A stretch of 64,000 bases of DNA, from the NCBI GenBank assembly GCA_021654635.1, contig AP025179.1, positions 3,100,001 to 3,164,000 on the forward strand, given 5' to 3'. Of this stretch, positions 51,951-62,484 are shown one piece after another; within the stretch, counting starts at the first letter, position 1; every line of letters begins with the position of its first letter. The DNA comes from Mycobacterium kiyosense (GTDB lineage: Bacteria; Actinomycetota; Actinomycetes; Mycobacteriales; Mycobacteriaceae). A program made the position numbers and the translations under genes. A model generated the notes under the pieces. The model saw only the letters and a list, made by a program, of their open reading frames with translations. It was not told the origin of the DNA and did not search any database.

Positions 51951-53565
51951 ATGACCGATACCATTCAAACCCTGCTGCACCGGCGCACGGCCGATTCCGC
52001 GACCGCGGTGAAATACGGTGACCTGCAATGGACTTGGGCCGAATACCTGACCGAGTCGGCAGCCCAGGCGGCCGCGCTGCTGGCCGCCGCCGACCCGAAC
52101 CGGCCGATGCACATCGGGACGCTGCTGGGCAACACACCCGACATGCTGACCCAGATGGCCGCGGCCGGGCTGGGCGGCTACGTTCTGTGCGGGCTGAACA
52201 CCACCCGGCGGGGTGCGGCGCTGGCCGCCGACATCCGCCGGTCGGACTGCCAGATCGTGGTGACCGACGCCGAGCACCGGCCCCTGCTCGACGGCCTCGA
52301 CCTGGCCGGCACGCTGGTCCTGGACACCTCGACTCCGCAGTGGAAGCAGTTGGTCGCCGAGGCCGGCACCCTGGTCCCGCATCGTCAGGTCGAGATGACC
52401 GACCCGTTCATGATGATCTTCACCTCCGGAACCAGTGGGAACCCGAAAGCCGTGCAGGTCTCGCATCTGATGCCGGTATTCGCCGGGGTCAACCTGACCC
52501 AGCGTTTCGCCCTGACCGAGCAGGACACCTGCTACGTGTCGATGCCGCTGTTCCACTCCAACGCGGTGGTCGCCGGCTGGGCACCCGCCGTGGTCTCCGG
52601 CGCGGCGATCGTGCCGGCGAAGTTCTCGGCGACCAACTTCCTGCGCGACGTTCGGCACTACAACGCCACGTACATGAACTACGTCGGCAAACCACTCGCC
52701 TACATCCTGGCCACCCCGGAACGCGAGGACGACGCCGACAACCCGCTGCGGGTGGCGTTCGGCAACGAAGCGAACGAAAAGGACATCGAACAGTTCGCGC
52801 GTCGCTTCGGCGCCCGGGTCGAGGACGGTTTCGGCTCCACCGAGAACGCCGTGATCGTGGTGCGTGAACCCGGCACCCCGCCGGGCTCCATCGGCAAGGG
52901 CATGGGCGGCGCGGCGGTCTACAACAGCGAGACCCTCACCCAGTGCCCGGTCGCCCGCTTCGACGAGCACGGCGCCCTGATCAACGCCGACGAGGCCATC
53001 GGCGAGTTGGTCAACCCGACCGGTTCGGGGCTGTTCAGCGGCTACTACAACGACCCCGAAGCAAACGCCGAACGGCTGCGCCACGGCATGTACTGGTCCG
53101 GAGATCTCGCCTACCAGGACGCCGAGGGCTGGATCTATCTGGCCGGCCGCACCGCCGACTGGATGCGGGTGGACGGCGAGAACCTGGCGGCCGCACCGAT
53201 CGAACGGATTCTGTTGCGCCACAATGCAATAAGCCGAGTAGCGGTGTATGCGGTGCCGGATGAGCGGGTGGGCGATGCGGTGATGGCCGCGGTGGTACTG
53301 CACCAGGACCGCGCCCTCGAGCCGGAATCGTTCGAAGCTTTCCTCAACGAACAGCCCGACCTGTCCCCTAAAAGCACGCCCCCGCTACGTGCGCATTGCC
53401 GCCGAGCTGCCCAGCACCGCCACCCACAAGGTGCTCAAGCGGCAACTGATCGCCGAGGGGACCGCGATCGGCGACGGCGACACCCTCTGGGTGCGCGACG
53501 AGCGCGGCACCGCCTACCGGGTGCAGCCGCGCACTGGTAGTCGAGCCGCCGATAGCAGACGATGA
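51951..53565 (+). CDS. long-chain-acyl-CoA ligase/synthetase, FadD17-like, frameshifted
   Basis: About 537 residues when repaired. P-loop MIFTSGTSGNPKAVQVSH, CYVSMPLFHSNAVVAGW, A5-type DGFGSTENAV, hinge AGRTADWMRVDGENLAAAPI and near-C-terminal Lys region (STATHKVLKRQL) only after a shift: the run of four A at 53370-53373 should be three, giving LSPKARPRYVRIAAELP. Closest recalled relative is FadD17 (Rv3506). ATG 51951 follows GGAGGAACGAAGG. In the present frame it would end early at 53540 with an unrelated tail. Confidence 0.87.
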
Positions 53566-53569
53566 CCCG

Positions 53570-54436
53570 ATGACCGATTCCAGCGCGACGCGCGTAGCCG
53601 TCTACTTCGACTTCGACAACATCGTCATCTCGCGCTACGACCAGGTTCACGGCCGCAACACGTTCCACCGGGACAAGGCCAAAAGGGGCTGGACAAGGAG
53701 AGGCTGCGCTCGGCCGAAGTCGACCTCGGCGCCATCATCGACTTCGCCTCCTCGTTCGGCACGCTGGTGCTCACCCGGGCGTACGCCGACTGGTCGGCGG
53801 AGGTGAACGCCAACTACCACGGTCAGGCTGGTCGGGCGCGCGGTCGACCTGGTGCAGCTGTTCCCGGCGGCCTCTTACGGAAAGAACGGCGCCGACATCC
53901 GATTGGCCGTTGACGCCGTGGAGGACATGTTCCGGCTACCCGACCTCACCCACGTGGTGATCGTCGGCGGCGATTCGGACTACATCGCGCTGGCGCAACG
54001 CTGCAAACGGCTGGGTCGATACGTCGTCGGAATCGGGGTGGCCGGGGCCAGCAGCGGCTCACTCGCCGCCGCCTGCGACGAGTTCGTCACCTACGACGCC
54101 TTGCCCGGGATCTCGACCACCGCGGCCCCCACCCGCAAACGCGGCCGGCACGCCAGCCAGGCCGAGACCGACGACGAGCAGCCACCACCGGACCCGCAGG
54201 CCGCCGCCACCGGGTTGCTCGAGCGGGCGCTGCGGATCGGGCAGGAAAAGGACGACGCCGACTGGCTGCACAATTCCGAAGTCAAAGCGCAGATGAAGCG
54301 GATGAACCCGTCGTTCAGCGAGAAGTCTCTGGGCTTCAAGTCTTTCAGCGACTTCCTGCGCTCGCGCAGCGAACTCGTCGACCTCGACGAGAGCACCACC
54401 ACGCGCATGGTGCGACTGAAAACCGACCAGTCCTAG
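53570..54436 (+). CDS. NYN-domain protein with C-terminal OST-HTH/LOTUS domain, two frameshifts
   Basis: About 288 residues when repaired. NYN (PIN-like) nuclease domain: VAVYFDFDNIVISRYDQVHG with the conserved acidic pair, LVLTRAYADWS, NGADIRLAVDAVEDMF and VVIVGGDSDYIALAQRCKRL carrying the metal-binding Asp residues. The C-terminal part (about 215-285, LLERALRIGQEKDDADWLHN ... FKSFSDFLRS) is an OST-HTH/LOTUS-type domain. Shifts: one base missing in A4G4 at 53681-53688, one G extra at 53826-53827. Likely an RNA-processing nuclease or RNA-binding protein. Convergent with the next gene (CTAG shared). Confidence 0.85.
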
Positions 54437-55095
54437 GGGTCGATCTCGCCGGCGATGCCACGCTCGATACCGTCGCGGGTGACGTCGGGCAACACGACCA
54501 GTCCGTCGAGTTCGGTGCGGGCCAACCCGTAGGCGTGCTTACGCTCCTGGGCCGTGGCAGCCGAGTCCGCGGCGATGCGCAGCAGATTTTGCGCTCGCAC
54601 CAACCGTTGCCTCTCCTCGGTGGAGAAGTCACTGCGCTGCCGGCGCATCGCCTCGGCTTCGGCGGCGTCGAAGGCGCTGACGTAGTCCTGCACCGCTTCC
54701 AGATACGTAGCGGCGGCGTCACGGTCGTCGACCAGGTCCTCGGCCCGCAGCGGCTTGTGCAGGTCGGCGCGCAGTTTGGCCTTGTGAAATCCGGCGGTCA
54801 GCGGATCGCGCAGGTCGGTCATCAGCGGGAAGTCGAGCAGTTTGGCCGCGTCGAGTTCGTACTGCAGCCAGCGGGCGTCGGTCTGCTCGTGCGCGTCGAT
54901 GGCACGCCGGATGGCCTGCCACCGCGCCGCCTGATTCACCGGCGGGACTTCGCGCACCTCGGACGCCGCCGCGTTCTCGGTCTGCTGCTGCGCCCGGCGA
55001 CCCAGCGACGACACCGCCTTGACCCCCGCGACGATCAGACCGGCCAGCGGCAAGAGCAGCAGCAGCACCTCGATCAACCGGAACAACACTCCCAC
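54433..55095 (-). CDS. conserved membrane-anchored protein of unknown function
   Basis: 220 residues. One N-terminal TM (about 5-25, LIEVLLLLLPLAGLIVAGVK), then a helical, charged cytoplasmic domain: WQAIRRAIDAHEQTDARWLQ, a DAAATYLEAVQDYVSAFDAA helix and a C-terminal ERKHAYGLARTELDGLVVLP. No catalytic motif seen. The start is GTG 55095. Lies between the NYN gene (convergent) and ubiX (same strand, 38 bp away). I do not recognise the family. Confidence 0.75.
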   Translation of the reverse strand: MGVLFRLIEVLLLLLPLAGLIVAGVKAVSSLGRRAQQQTENAAASEVREVPPVNQAARWQAIRRAIDAHEQTDARWLQYELDAAKLLDFPLMTDLRDPLTAGFHKAKLRADLHKPLRAEDLVDDRDAAATYLEAVQDYVSAFDAAEAEAMRRQRSDFSTEERQRLVRAQNLLRIAADSAATAQERKHAYGLARTELDGLVVLPDVTRDGIERGIAGEIDP

Positions 55096-55133
55096 CCGGC
55101 CAGGATGCCATCAATCCGGCGCGGCTTCGGGGG

Positions 55134-55749
55134 TTAGTCTTCGCTGCGACGAACGACGCTGTGCCGCAGGTCCTCGTCCCACCGGGGAAACACGTCGGTG
55201 TGGATGCCGAACTGGTCCAGCGCCCGCCCGACGGAATGGTCGACGATGTCCTCGATGGTGGTCGGCCGAAAGTAGAACGCGGGCACCGGCGGAAAGATGG
55301 TGCCGCCGGCTTCGGTGATGGTGGCCATGTTGCGCAGATGGATGAGGTTGAGCGGCGCCTCACGAACCATGAGCACCAACGGTCGGCGCTCTTTGAGGAC
55401 GACGTCGGCCGCCCGCGACAACAGCGACGAGCTGACGCCGCCGGCGATTTCCCCGACGCTGCGCATCGATGCCGGCGCGATGAGCATTCCCCGGGGGTCA
55501 GAAAGGGCCCGAGGCCAGCGGGGCGCCGACGTCGGTGACGTTGTAGACGTGGTCGGCCCGCGCCTCCAGGTCCTGGCGAGTGAGGTCCGTTTCGTATTCG
55601 CGGGTGAGGCCGGCGGCGCGGGTGACGATCAGGTGCGTCTCGATTCCCACGCTGCGCAGGATGTCGAGCGCGCGGGCGCCGTACACGATGCCGGTGGCGC
55701 CGGTGATGCCGACGACGAGCCGGTCGGGTTGGCCGGTCAGATTGATCAC
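55134..55749 (-). CDS. UbiX-family flavin prenyltransferase, frameshifted
   Basis: About 204 residues when repaired. It makes prenylated FMN, the cofactor of UbiD decarboxylases. The N-terminal Rossmann start [20 protein letters not shown] is in one frame; [40 protein letters not shown] and [20 protein letters not shown] are in the next. The extra base is in GGGCCCTTT (minus strand) near 55502-55510. GTG 55749 overlaps the ubiD stop by 4 bp, the expected UbiD-UbiX pairing. Confidence 0.87.
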
Positions 55750-57259
55750 GGGTACTCCAGGTTCAGCTCGGGGGCGTACGGGCGCGGGTCGACGTCGCGG
55801 AAATGGGCCCGCTCGAATTGCTCACGCAGGTCGAACGGAACGCTGGCGTCGAAAATGGTCTTCGCGGTGGTTCCCTTGGCCGGCAGGGTCGGGTCGTAGC
55901 TGGGTTGCTGGCTGGGATCCAGTACATGGCCGGCGACACCCGGGATGACGATGATGTCGCGATTGCCCTGCATCCGGGTCTGCATCGCCCACAGCACGTC
56001 GTCGCTGTCGTAGATGTCGACGTCGGCGTCGACCAGGATGACGTTCTTGAGCTCCGAGTAGACCCCGAATGCCAGCAGGGCCGCCTGTCGCGCCCGGCCA
56101 TCGTCGAACGCATTTTTCTTGTTGCACTTCAGAATTGCGAGGAATTTTCCGCCTCTCCCGCACTGTGTGAGTAAACCTCGCTGACGAATCCGGGCATCGC
56201 GTCGTGCAGAGCGTGGTAGATGCTGGCCTCGGTGGGGATGCCGGCGAGGCTGACGTGTTCCTCGCCGGGGCCGACGAGGGTTTGCAGGATCGGGTCCCTG
56301 CGCGTCGTAATCGCGGTCACCTTGATGACCGGCAGCGCCTGGTTTGCCGGTCCGTCGTAGCCGGGGAACTCGGGCATGGCGTGGCCGGTGTGGGTGTTCT
56401 GGTCCTCGGCCTGACGTTCCCCGGGAATGATGTAGCCCTCGATGACCACCTCGGCGGCGGCGATCGCTTGCTGTTCGACCGTGACGCCGCGGACCAGCTC
56501 GACGGGCCGGCCGCGCAAGCCGCCGGCGATGGCCAGTTCGTCGTAACCCAGTGGCGTGGTGGGGGCTTCGAACGTGGCACCGATGGGAATCGCAGGATCC
56601 AAACCCATGTTCACGGTGATTTCGAACGCGCGTCCCGCGGCCTCGGCGCGGCGCCGGAAGGCGTCGATGTGCCGTCCGGGCGCGAAGAAGATGGTCATCT
56701 CGTCGCGCCCCTGCACGCACAACCGGTGAATGGTGACGTCGGTGCCCAGCTCAGGATCGCTGCCCAACACCAGACCCAGGCAGAAGTAGGGACCCGCATC
56801 CTGGTCGGTGTTGGTGGGCGCGGGCAGCAGCGTGCGCAGGTCGAAGCCGGGATCGTCGGCCCGGTGCACGACTTCTTGACAGGGAGGCTGCTGACCGGTG
56901 AATTCCGCTGGCGGGACTGCGTTTTCGTAGGCTGCCGCCATCCGCTGGGTGAGTCGGTCGGGAGCGGACTCGAGCAGGATCCCGACCCGTTTGCGGCTGG
57001 CCATCAGACCGACCAGGACCCGGGCGCCCGGGAAGCCGGTGACGTTGTTGAAGATCATCGCCGGCCCGATCCGAGTGGGCCGCTCCACCGTGCCGCCGGC
57101 ACCGATGCGCCGGTAGACGCCGGCGATTTCGCCGATCGGGTCGACGGGATGGTCGGTCTCGATCAACTGGCCGGGATGTCGCCGCAGCCGACGCAGCGCC
57201 GATCGCAGATCAGTGATCGGTTCGGCTTCGGCGCCCTCGGGTGAGCCGTTGTCTCCCAT
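55746..57259 (-). CDS. UbiD-family decarboxylase, frameshifted
   Basis: About 504 residues when repaired. prFMN-dependent, reversible decarboxylase of aromatic or alpha,beta-unsaturated acids. Seen: IFNNVTGFPGARVLVGLMAS, DVTIHRLCVQGRDEMTIFFA, EVVIEGYIIPGERQAEDQNT, TGHAMPEFPGYDG, KVTAITTRRDPILQTLVG and, after the shift, GGKFLAILKCNKKNAFDDGR and NVILVDADVDIYDSDDVLWA. One base is missing near 56152-56153 (GAGGC where GAGGGC fits). ATG 57259 follows AGGAGG. Operon with ubiX. Confidence 0.9.
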
Positions 57260-57526
57260 CCAACCTCCTGCCAAAATTGTTGCCGCACAGAGTGGAATCG
57301 TCCACCCACGCGCAGTCGGCGCGGATGCGTCGTTTCCCTCCGATCAGTGGGGCCCTACGAACTGCCTAGCGCATTCGCCCCAGAACACATACCCCGGCGT
57401 CCAAAACGCAACCCGGGTCCTGACCGCCATACACCAGTCGCGAAATGTATGGTGGATGTGCTCGTGGCCCGGTGAGCAGCTTCGGTGGCCGTGCCAGGAT
57501 CGCCGCCGTCCCCGATAGGAGAGTCG

Positions 57527-58309
57527 ATGCCGAACCGTCTGACCGACAAGGTCGCCCTGATCAGTGGCGGCGCCCGCGGGATGGGCGCGGCCCACGTCCG
57601 CAAACTGGTCGCCGAGGGAGCCAGGGTGGTCTTCGGCGACATTCTCGATGACGAAGGTAAAGCGGTCGCCGCCGAAGTCGGCGACGCCGCCCGCTACCTG
57701 CACCTCGACGTCACCCAACCCGAGCAGTGGGACGCCGCGGTCGCGTCCACCCTGCAGGAGTTCGGCCGGCTCGACATCCTGGTGAACAACGCGGGGATCA
57801 TCAACATCGGCACCTTCGAGGACTACGCGCTCTCGGAGTGGCAGCGCATCCTGGACATCAACCTGACCGGCGTCTTCCTGGGCATCCGTGCGGTCGTCAA
57901 ACCGATGAAGGAAGCGGGCCGCGGGTCCATCATCAACATCTCCTCCATCGAAGGCATCGCCGGCACCATCGCCTGCCACGGTTACACCGCAACCAAATTC
58001 GCCGTCCGCGGCCTCACCAAGTCGGCCGCGCTGGAGCTGGGTCCCAACGGCATCCGGGTGAATTCCATCCACCCCGGACTCATCAAGACGCCGATGACCG
58101 AGTGGGTGCCCGAGGACATCTTCCAGACCGCCCTGGGCCGGGCCGCCGAACCCGAGGAAGTGTCCAACCTGGTCGTGTACCTGGCCAGTGACGAGTCCAG
58201 CTACTCCACCGGATCGGAATTCGTCGTCGACGGCGGCTGCGTGGCCGGACTGGGCCACAAGGATTTCTCCGCCGTCGACACCGACGCGCAACCCGAATGG
58301 GTCACCTGA
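57527..58309 (+). CDS. fabG3: 3-alpha,20-beta-hydroxysteroid dehydrogenase FabG3
   Basis: 260 residues, the same length and nearly the same sequence as I recall for M. tuberculosis FabG3 (Rv2002), a structurally solved NADH-linked hydroxysteroid dehydrogenase. ALISGGARGMGAAHVRKLVA, GDILDDEGKAVAAEV, LVNNAGIINIGTFEDYALSE, Ser in NISSIEG, Tyr-Lys in YTATK, and the C-terminal QPEWVT. ATG 57527 has a TAGGAGAG site. It is divergent from ubiD-ubiX, with 267 bp between holding both promoters and no clear operator. Confidence 0.93.
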   Translation: MPNRLTDKVALISGGARGMGAAHVRKLVAEGARVVFGDILDDEGKAVAAEVGDAARYLHLDVTQPEQWDAAVASTLQEFGRLDILVNNAGIINIGTFEDYALSEWQRILDINLTGVFLGIRAVVKPMKEAGRGSIINISSIEGIAGTIACHGYTATKFAVRGLTKSAALELGPNGIRVNSIHPGLIKTPMTEWVPEDIFQTALGRAAEPEEVSNLVVYLASDESSYSTGSEFVVDGGCVAGLGHKDFSAVDTDAQPEWVT

Positions 58310-58384
58310 TCTCGGTCACTTCGGCCGTCGCATTGAGGACTGAAGTCACTAGAGCCGGCCACGGGCCGCGATGAGCATGGTGGC

Positions 58385-58795
58385 ATGACTACCTTCTCTT
58401 CGGCCGGGTCCCTTCCCGTCTCCTCGGTCATCGGCGACCCCGTCGCCCGGGTGGCGTCCGATGCCACGGTGGCCGACGCGGCCGCCGCGATGGCCGCCGA
58501 CAACCTGGGTGCGATCGTGGTCGGCGCCGACGCCTGGCCGTCCGCGTTGCTCAGTGAGCGTGACGTGCTGCGTGTCGTCGCCGGCGGCAAGGACCCCAAC
58601 GCAGTCCGTGCCGCCGACGTAGCCAGCGCGAAGCTGGTCTGGTGCGACGCCGACGCCACCGTCGACGAAGTCGCCACCCAGATGATGGAGCACTACATCC
58701 GGCACATCCTGGTGGAGCGCGACGGCAAGCTGCTGGGGATCGTCTCGGCCCGCGACCTGCTCGGGGTGTACAGCTCGAACGCCGCGTTCGAGTAG
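58385..58795 (+). CDS. CBS-domain pair protein
   Basis: 136 residues, two tandem CBS motifs (about 12-68 and 78-132) forming one Bateman module: VSSVIGDPVARVASDATVAD, SALLSERDVLRVVAGG, then ATVDEVATQMMEHYIRHILV and KLLGIVSARDLLGVY. Such stand-alone modules sense adenine nucleotides. No effector domain. Stop at 58795 is 5 bp from the stop of the convergent amidohydrolase. Target unknown. Confidence 0.93.
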   Translation: MTTFSSAGSLPVSSVIGDPVARVASDATVADAAAAMAADNLGAIVVGADAWPSALLSERDVLRVVAGGKDPNAVRAADVASAKLVWCDADATVDEVATQMMEHYIRHILVERDGKLLGIVSARDLLGVYSSNAAFE

Positions 58796-58800
58796 ACCGA

Positions 58801-60068
58801 TCAGAAGGCGTCCGGGTCGCGCTGGATGTCGACCGGCACCGGGTGCTGATACAACCGGGAGGCGTTCTCCCAGGTGATTTTGCGGACCACGTCGCCGGGT
58901 AGACCGCCGATCTCTTCGTGGATCGTCTGCTGGGTGTGCGGCCAGGTCGAGTCGCAGTGCGGATAGTCCGCCTCGAGCATGATGTTGTCCGCGCCGATTC
59001 GCTGGTATTGCACGAAGGACGACTTGTCCTCCACCGCGCAGAACCAGAAATTACGGGTGAATACCTCTGCGGGCGTGAGCTTTTCACCGAGCGCCTGCCA
59101 CGTCCCGTACATCTGGTGGTAGCTGAGCATATGGTCGAGCCGGTCCAAAAGTCCGGCGACCCAACCGATTCCACCCTCGGACAGACAGATCTTGAGATCC
59201 GGGAACCTGCTGGGCAAACCTGAGTACAGCCAATCCACCGCCGCTGAGATGGCGTAGGCGAAGAACAGCACGCCGGGCACGTCCGGCGGGGCATCCGCGG
59301 TGGTGGACGGCGACGAGCCGGACGAGCCGATGTGCAGGTTGACCACCGTGCCGGTCTCGGCGCACGCCGCCATCATCGGGTCCCAGTGGCCCGAGTGGAT
59401 GCTCGGGAAGCCGAGCATCGCCGGGTTCTCGCTGAAAGTGACGGCGCGGAAACCGCGTTCGGCGTTCTCCCGGATCATCGCCGCGCCGAGTTCGGGGTCC
59501 AGCAGCCACGGGCCTGACAGGGGATGATCCGTTCGGGATACGGCCCCGCCCACGCCTGTAGATGCCAGTCGTTCCACGCCCGCACCGACGCCAACGCGAG
59601 GTCGCGGTCCGCGGTCACCTGTTGCAGGCGCTGGCCGGCGAAGCCCGGCAGGAACGACGGGAAGTTCAGCGACGCGTAGATCCCGTTGAGGTCCATGTCC
59701 GCGATGCGTGCTTGGATATCCCACGCGCCGCGCCGCATCTCGTCGAAGCGGACGGGCTCGAAGCCATACTCTGCGACCGGGCGCCCCACCACGGCGTTGA
59801 AGCCGACATTGGGCAGCACGTGGCCGTCATAGACCCAGGTCTGTCCCCCATCAGCGGTGTCGACGACCTTCGGTGCGCGGTCGGCGAACTTGCGCGGCAA
59901 CCGCCCGGTGAACGTGTCCGGAGGTTCGACGATGTGGTCGTCCACCGAGATCACCGTGTAACGGCGGTGCGCCCGAGGCGGATCGGGCAAGAAGGTGACG
60001 GAGCGATCGGCACCGGTCTTGGCCGTGGTGAAACTGAGGTCGGCGGCCAGCTCGTCGATCGATTTCAT
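58801..60068 (-). CDS. amidohydrolase family protein (ACMSD/amidohydrolase-2 type), frameshifted
   Basis: About 422 residues when repaired. Metal-dependent barrel: the first motif reads ISVDDHIVEPPDTFTGRLPR, where D-x-H replaces the usual H-x-H as in many actinobacterial amidohydrolase-2 proteins. VVNLHIGSSGS, LSEGGIGW and the late ADYPHCDSTWP (conserved Asp) follow. One C is missing in GGCCC at 59510-59512, so IIPCQ-A-PWLLDPELGAAMI is split. ATG 60068 follows AAGGAGACC. Likely decarboxylase or hydrolase of the pathway. Last gene after the aldolase and CoA-ligase genes. Confidence 0.88.
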
Positions 60069-60098
60069 GTCGGCGGTCTCCTTGCACCCGGCGGCGGG

Positions 60099-60872
60099 CT
60101 AGGTGAGCACATCGGGGTCGGTTTTGATGGTCATTCGCGCCGCCCCGGCCCAGTACACGTCGGCCGCGCGTTCGATCAGCGAGGCCTGCATACCCACCAT
60201 GTCCGACCACCTCATCTGCGATGGGGCTTGCCCGGTCAGCAGCACGTCGTAGGCGAGCCGGCACACCCGCTCGATGCAGGCAGCCCGGTAGACGGCTTCG
60301 GGCAGGGTGGTCCCGGTGGCGATGACACCGTGATTGGCCAGGATGGTGAGGTTAGCGCTGCCGATATGTGCGGCGAGATCGGCTGCGCGCGTTGGGCTGT
60401 CGACTTCACCGTCGTAGCTGTCCACCAGGCACAGGTCGTCCAGGAACAGCGCCCCCGTTTGGTGCACCAGCTCGGGCAGCCTGCCGAGGGCGGCCAGCAC
60501 GCACACGTAGTACGGGTGATTGTGGATGACCACCCGCGCGTCCTCGCGCACCCGGTGCAGTTCGGTGTGGATGTGGATGGCCGGGGTGACATCCCAGCGG
60601 CCGCGAATGACACGCGCGCCGGAATCGACCACGCAGATGTCCGAGGCAGTCAGTTCGGCCCACCACAGGCCCCACGGGTTGACCAGCATGTCCGTTTGTC
60701 CGTCGAGTTGCCAGGTGATGTGCCCGGCCATGTTCTCGGCGAATCCGATCGAGGCAAGGTGCCGGAAAGCCACCGCCAAGGCTTGTTCGTCGGTCAGGTC
60801 GACACCGATGGGTGGCACCACCGACGGCGACCACACCTGCAGACCCCCTGGCCGTGCGTCAGGAGCGTTCAT
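60099..60872 (-). CDS. class II aldolase/adducin family protein
   Basis: 257 residues from ATG 60872 behind GGAGGCAGGCG. Zinc-binding His cluster in PAIHIHTELHRVREDARVVI and HNHPYYVCVLAAL, plus the C-terminal His in LANHGVIATG. The N-terminal region has a GHITWQL segment like the phosphate-binding GNxS loop of aldolases but changed, so it may not act on sugar phosphates. Overlaps the upstream CoA-ligase stop by 14 bp. Could cleave or decarboxylate a hydroxy-acid intermediate. Confidence 0.9.
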   Translation of the reverse strand: MNAPDARPGGLQVWSPSVVPPIGVDLTDEQALAVAFRHLASIGFAENMAGHITWQLDGQTDMLVNPWGLWWAELTASDICVVDSGARVIRGRWDVTPAIHIHTELHRVREDARVVIHNHPYYVCVLAALGRLPELVHQTGALFLDDLCLVDSYDGEVDSPTRAADLAAHIGSANLTILANHGVIATGTTLPEAVYRAACIERVCRLAYDVLLTGQAPSQMRWSDMVGMQASLIERAADVYWAGAARMTIKTDPDVLT

Positions 60873-62484
60873 CGCCTGCCTCCATTCTGGCCCGGATATC
60901 CTCGCGGAGTTGACCTTTGGCGATCTTGCCACCGGACGAGCGCGGCAGTTCGTCCAGCACGATGAGACGCTCGGGCAGCAATTCCTTCGAAACTCCCAGA
61001 GCGAGCAGGTGTTCGGTGAGGTCCGCCAGCTCTAGCGTGCGGGAATCGACGAGTTCGGCATACAGGCAGACTTTTTCGCCGAATACCGGGTCGGGCATGG
61101 CGACGGCCGCCGCCAATGCGAGCGCGGGATGCGTCATCGCGACGTCTTCCACCTGGGCGGCGCTGATGTTCTTGCCGCCCCGCAGGATGAAGTCGGAAGT
61201 GCGGCCGGTGACCGTCAGGTAACCGTCGGCGTCTATCTCGCAGATGTCACCCATCCGCATCCACCCGTCGGGGGTGAAGAGTTTGTCGTGGTCGGTGCCC
61301 CCGAGATAGCCGAGGCTGGTCGCCGGGCCGCGGCACGCTGGTTGGCCGCGCCCGCTGTCCGTCACGTCCCGGTCGCCGTCGAACAGGCGCACCGACATCT
61401 CCGGCACGATCCGGCCGCCGGTGCGGAGCCGCTGCTGCAGCGGGTCGTCCAACGTTGTCCCGCTGAGCAACCCGGTTTCGTTGGAGCCGTAGAACTGCAG
61501 GATTTGCGCACCGGTGAGTTGTTCGAATTCCGCGGCCGGCCGGTACGGCAGCGCCTCTCCACCGGTGAAGACGACCCGCAGCGAACTCAGGTCGTTTTCC
61601 CGGCTGGCCGGATCGGCCATGATCATCGTCAATTGTGTACTGACACAGCACAATACGGATGCCCGGTGCCGTGCTATCGCCTCGCACGCCGCGCGGGGGG
61701 TGAACCGTGCCAACAGCACCGCGGTGGCGCCCAGGTAGATCGGGGTGGTGTGGCTGGTCCAGATGCCGAACCCGAAGGGCATCGGTATCACCGGCAGAAA
61801 CACGTCTTCGGACCTCAGCAGCCCGTTGGCGACGGCCTTGTGATGGAAGTAGTGCCAACGGTTCTGGCTGTGCACGACGCATTTGGGCAACCCGGTGGTC
61901 CCGGACGTGGAGTTGATCAGGAACACGTCGTCGGCACCCAGCTGCGGGCCGAATTCCAGTGGGCCCGTTGCCGGGTCGGCCTCCAGTCGCAGGTCGGGAC
62001 GCAACGCCGCAGCCGTCATCGGCGAGCCCGCGCAGACATCTGCTGCCGCAGCACTCCGCGCCGGGTCGCTGATCAGCATTTTCGGCTGCGTCGTTGCCAG
62101 CAGTTGGGCAACCTCGCGGGCCCCGGCGCGCGCACCGATACCGACCGCTACCGCGCCGCAACGCTCGATCGCCACGAACAGCACGTGCACCGCGGCCGAG
62201 TCACCGTGCCACACTGCCACCCGATCGTGGGGCGCCACCTCACATCCGGCCAGCTGCCGCGCCAAAGCGCTTGCCGCTGAATCGAACTCATGCCAGGTCA
62301 GTGTGCAGTCGGGATGGTCGTCGGGATGGTTCAGGTACGCCACCCGATCCGGTGACCGCGCGGCGTTGGCGCGTACCGCGTCCGACAGGGTCGCGTCCGA
62401 CCACCAGCCGGCCGCGTAGTATCGGGCAACCTCATCGGGGGTGAACGCCGGCGATCGCGTGATATCCAGGGCACCGGCGGTCAT
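60859..62484 (-). CDS. acyl-CoA ligase (ANL superfamily, benzoate-CoA-ligase-like)
   Basis: 541 residues from ATG 62484. P-loop LINSTSGTTGLPKCVVHSQN, PMPFGFGIWTSHTTP, A5-type FYGSNETGLLSG, A7 MRMGDICEIDADGYLTVTGR, hinge RTSDFILRGGKNISAAQVED, and the catalytic Lys in SSGGKIAKGQLRE. Layout is like cyclohexanecarboxylate/benzoate-CoA ligases. First gene of an operon with the class II aldolase and amidohydrolase. A longer start at 62520 is possible; no strong ribosome site distinguishes them. Confidence 0.9.
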   Translation of the reverse strand: MTAGALDITRSPAFTPDEVARYYAAGWWSDATLSDAVRANAARSPDRVAYLNHPDDHPDCTLTWHEFDSAASALARQLAGCEVAPHDRVAVWHGDSAAVHVLFVAIERCGAVAVGIGARAGAREVAQLLATTQPKMLISDPARSAAAADVCAGSPMTAAALRPDLRLEADPATGPLEFGPQLGADDVFLINSTSGTTGLPKCVVHSQNRWHYFHHKAVANGLLRSEDVFLPVIPMPFGFGIWTSHTTPIYLGATAVLLARFTPRAACEAIARHRASVLCCVSTQLTMIMADPASRENDLSSLRVVFTGGEALPYRPAAEFEQLTGAQILQFYGSNETGLLSGTTLDDPLQQRLRTGGRIVPEMSVRLFDGDRDVTDSGRGQPACRGPATSLGYLGGTDHDKLFTPDGWMRMGDICEIDADGYLTVTGRTSDFILRGGKNISAAQVEDVAMTHPALALAAAVAMPDPVFGEKVCLYAELVDSRTLELADLTEHLLALGVSKELLPERLIVLDELPRSSGGKIAKGQLREDIRARMEAGDERS

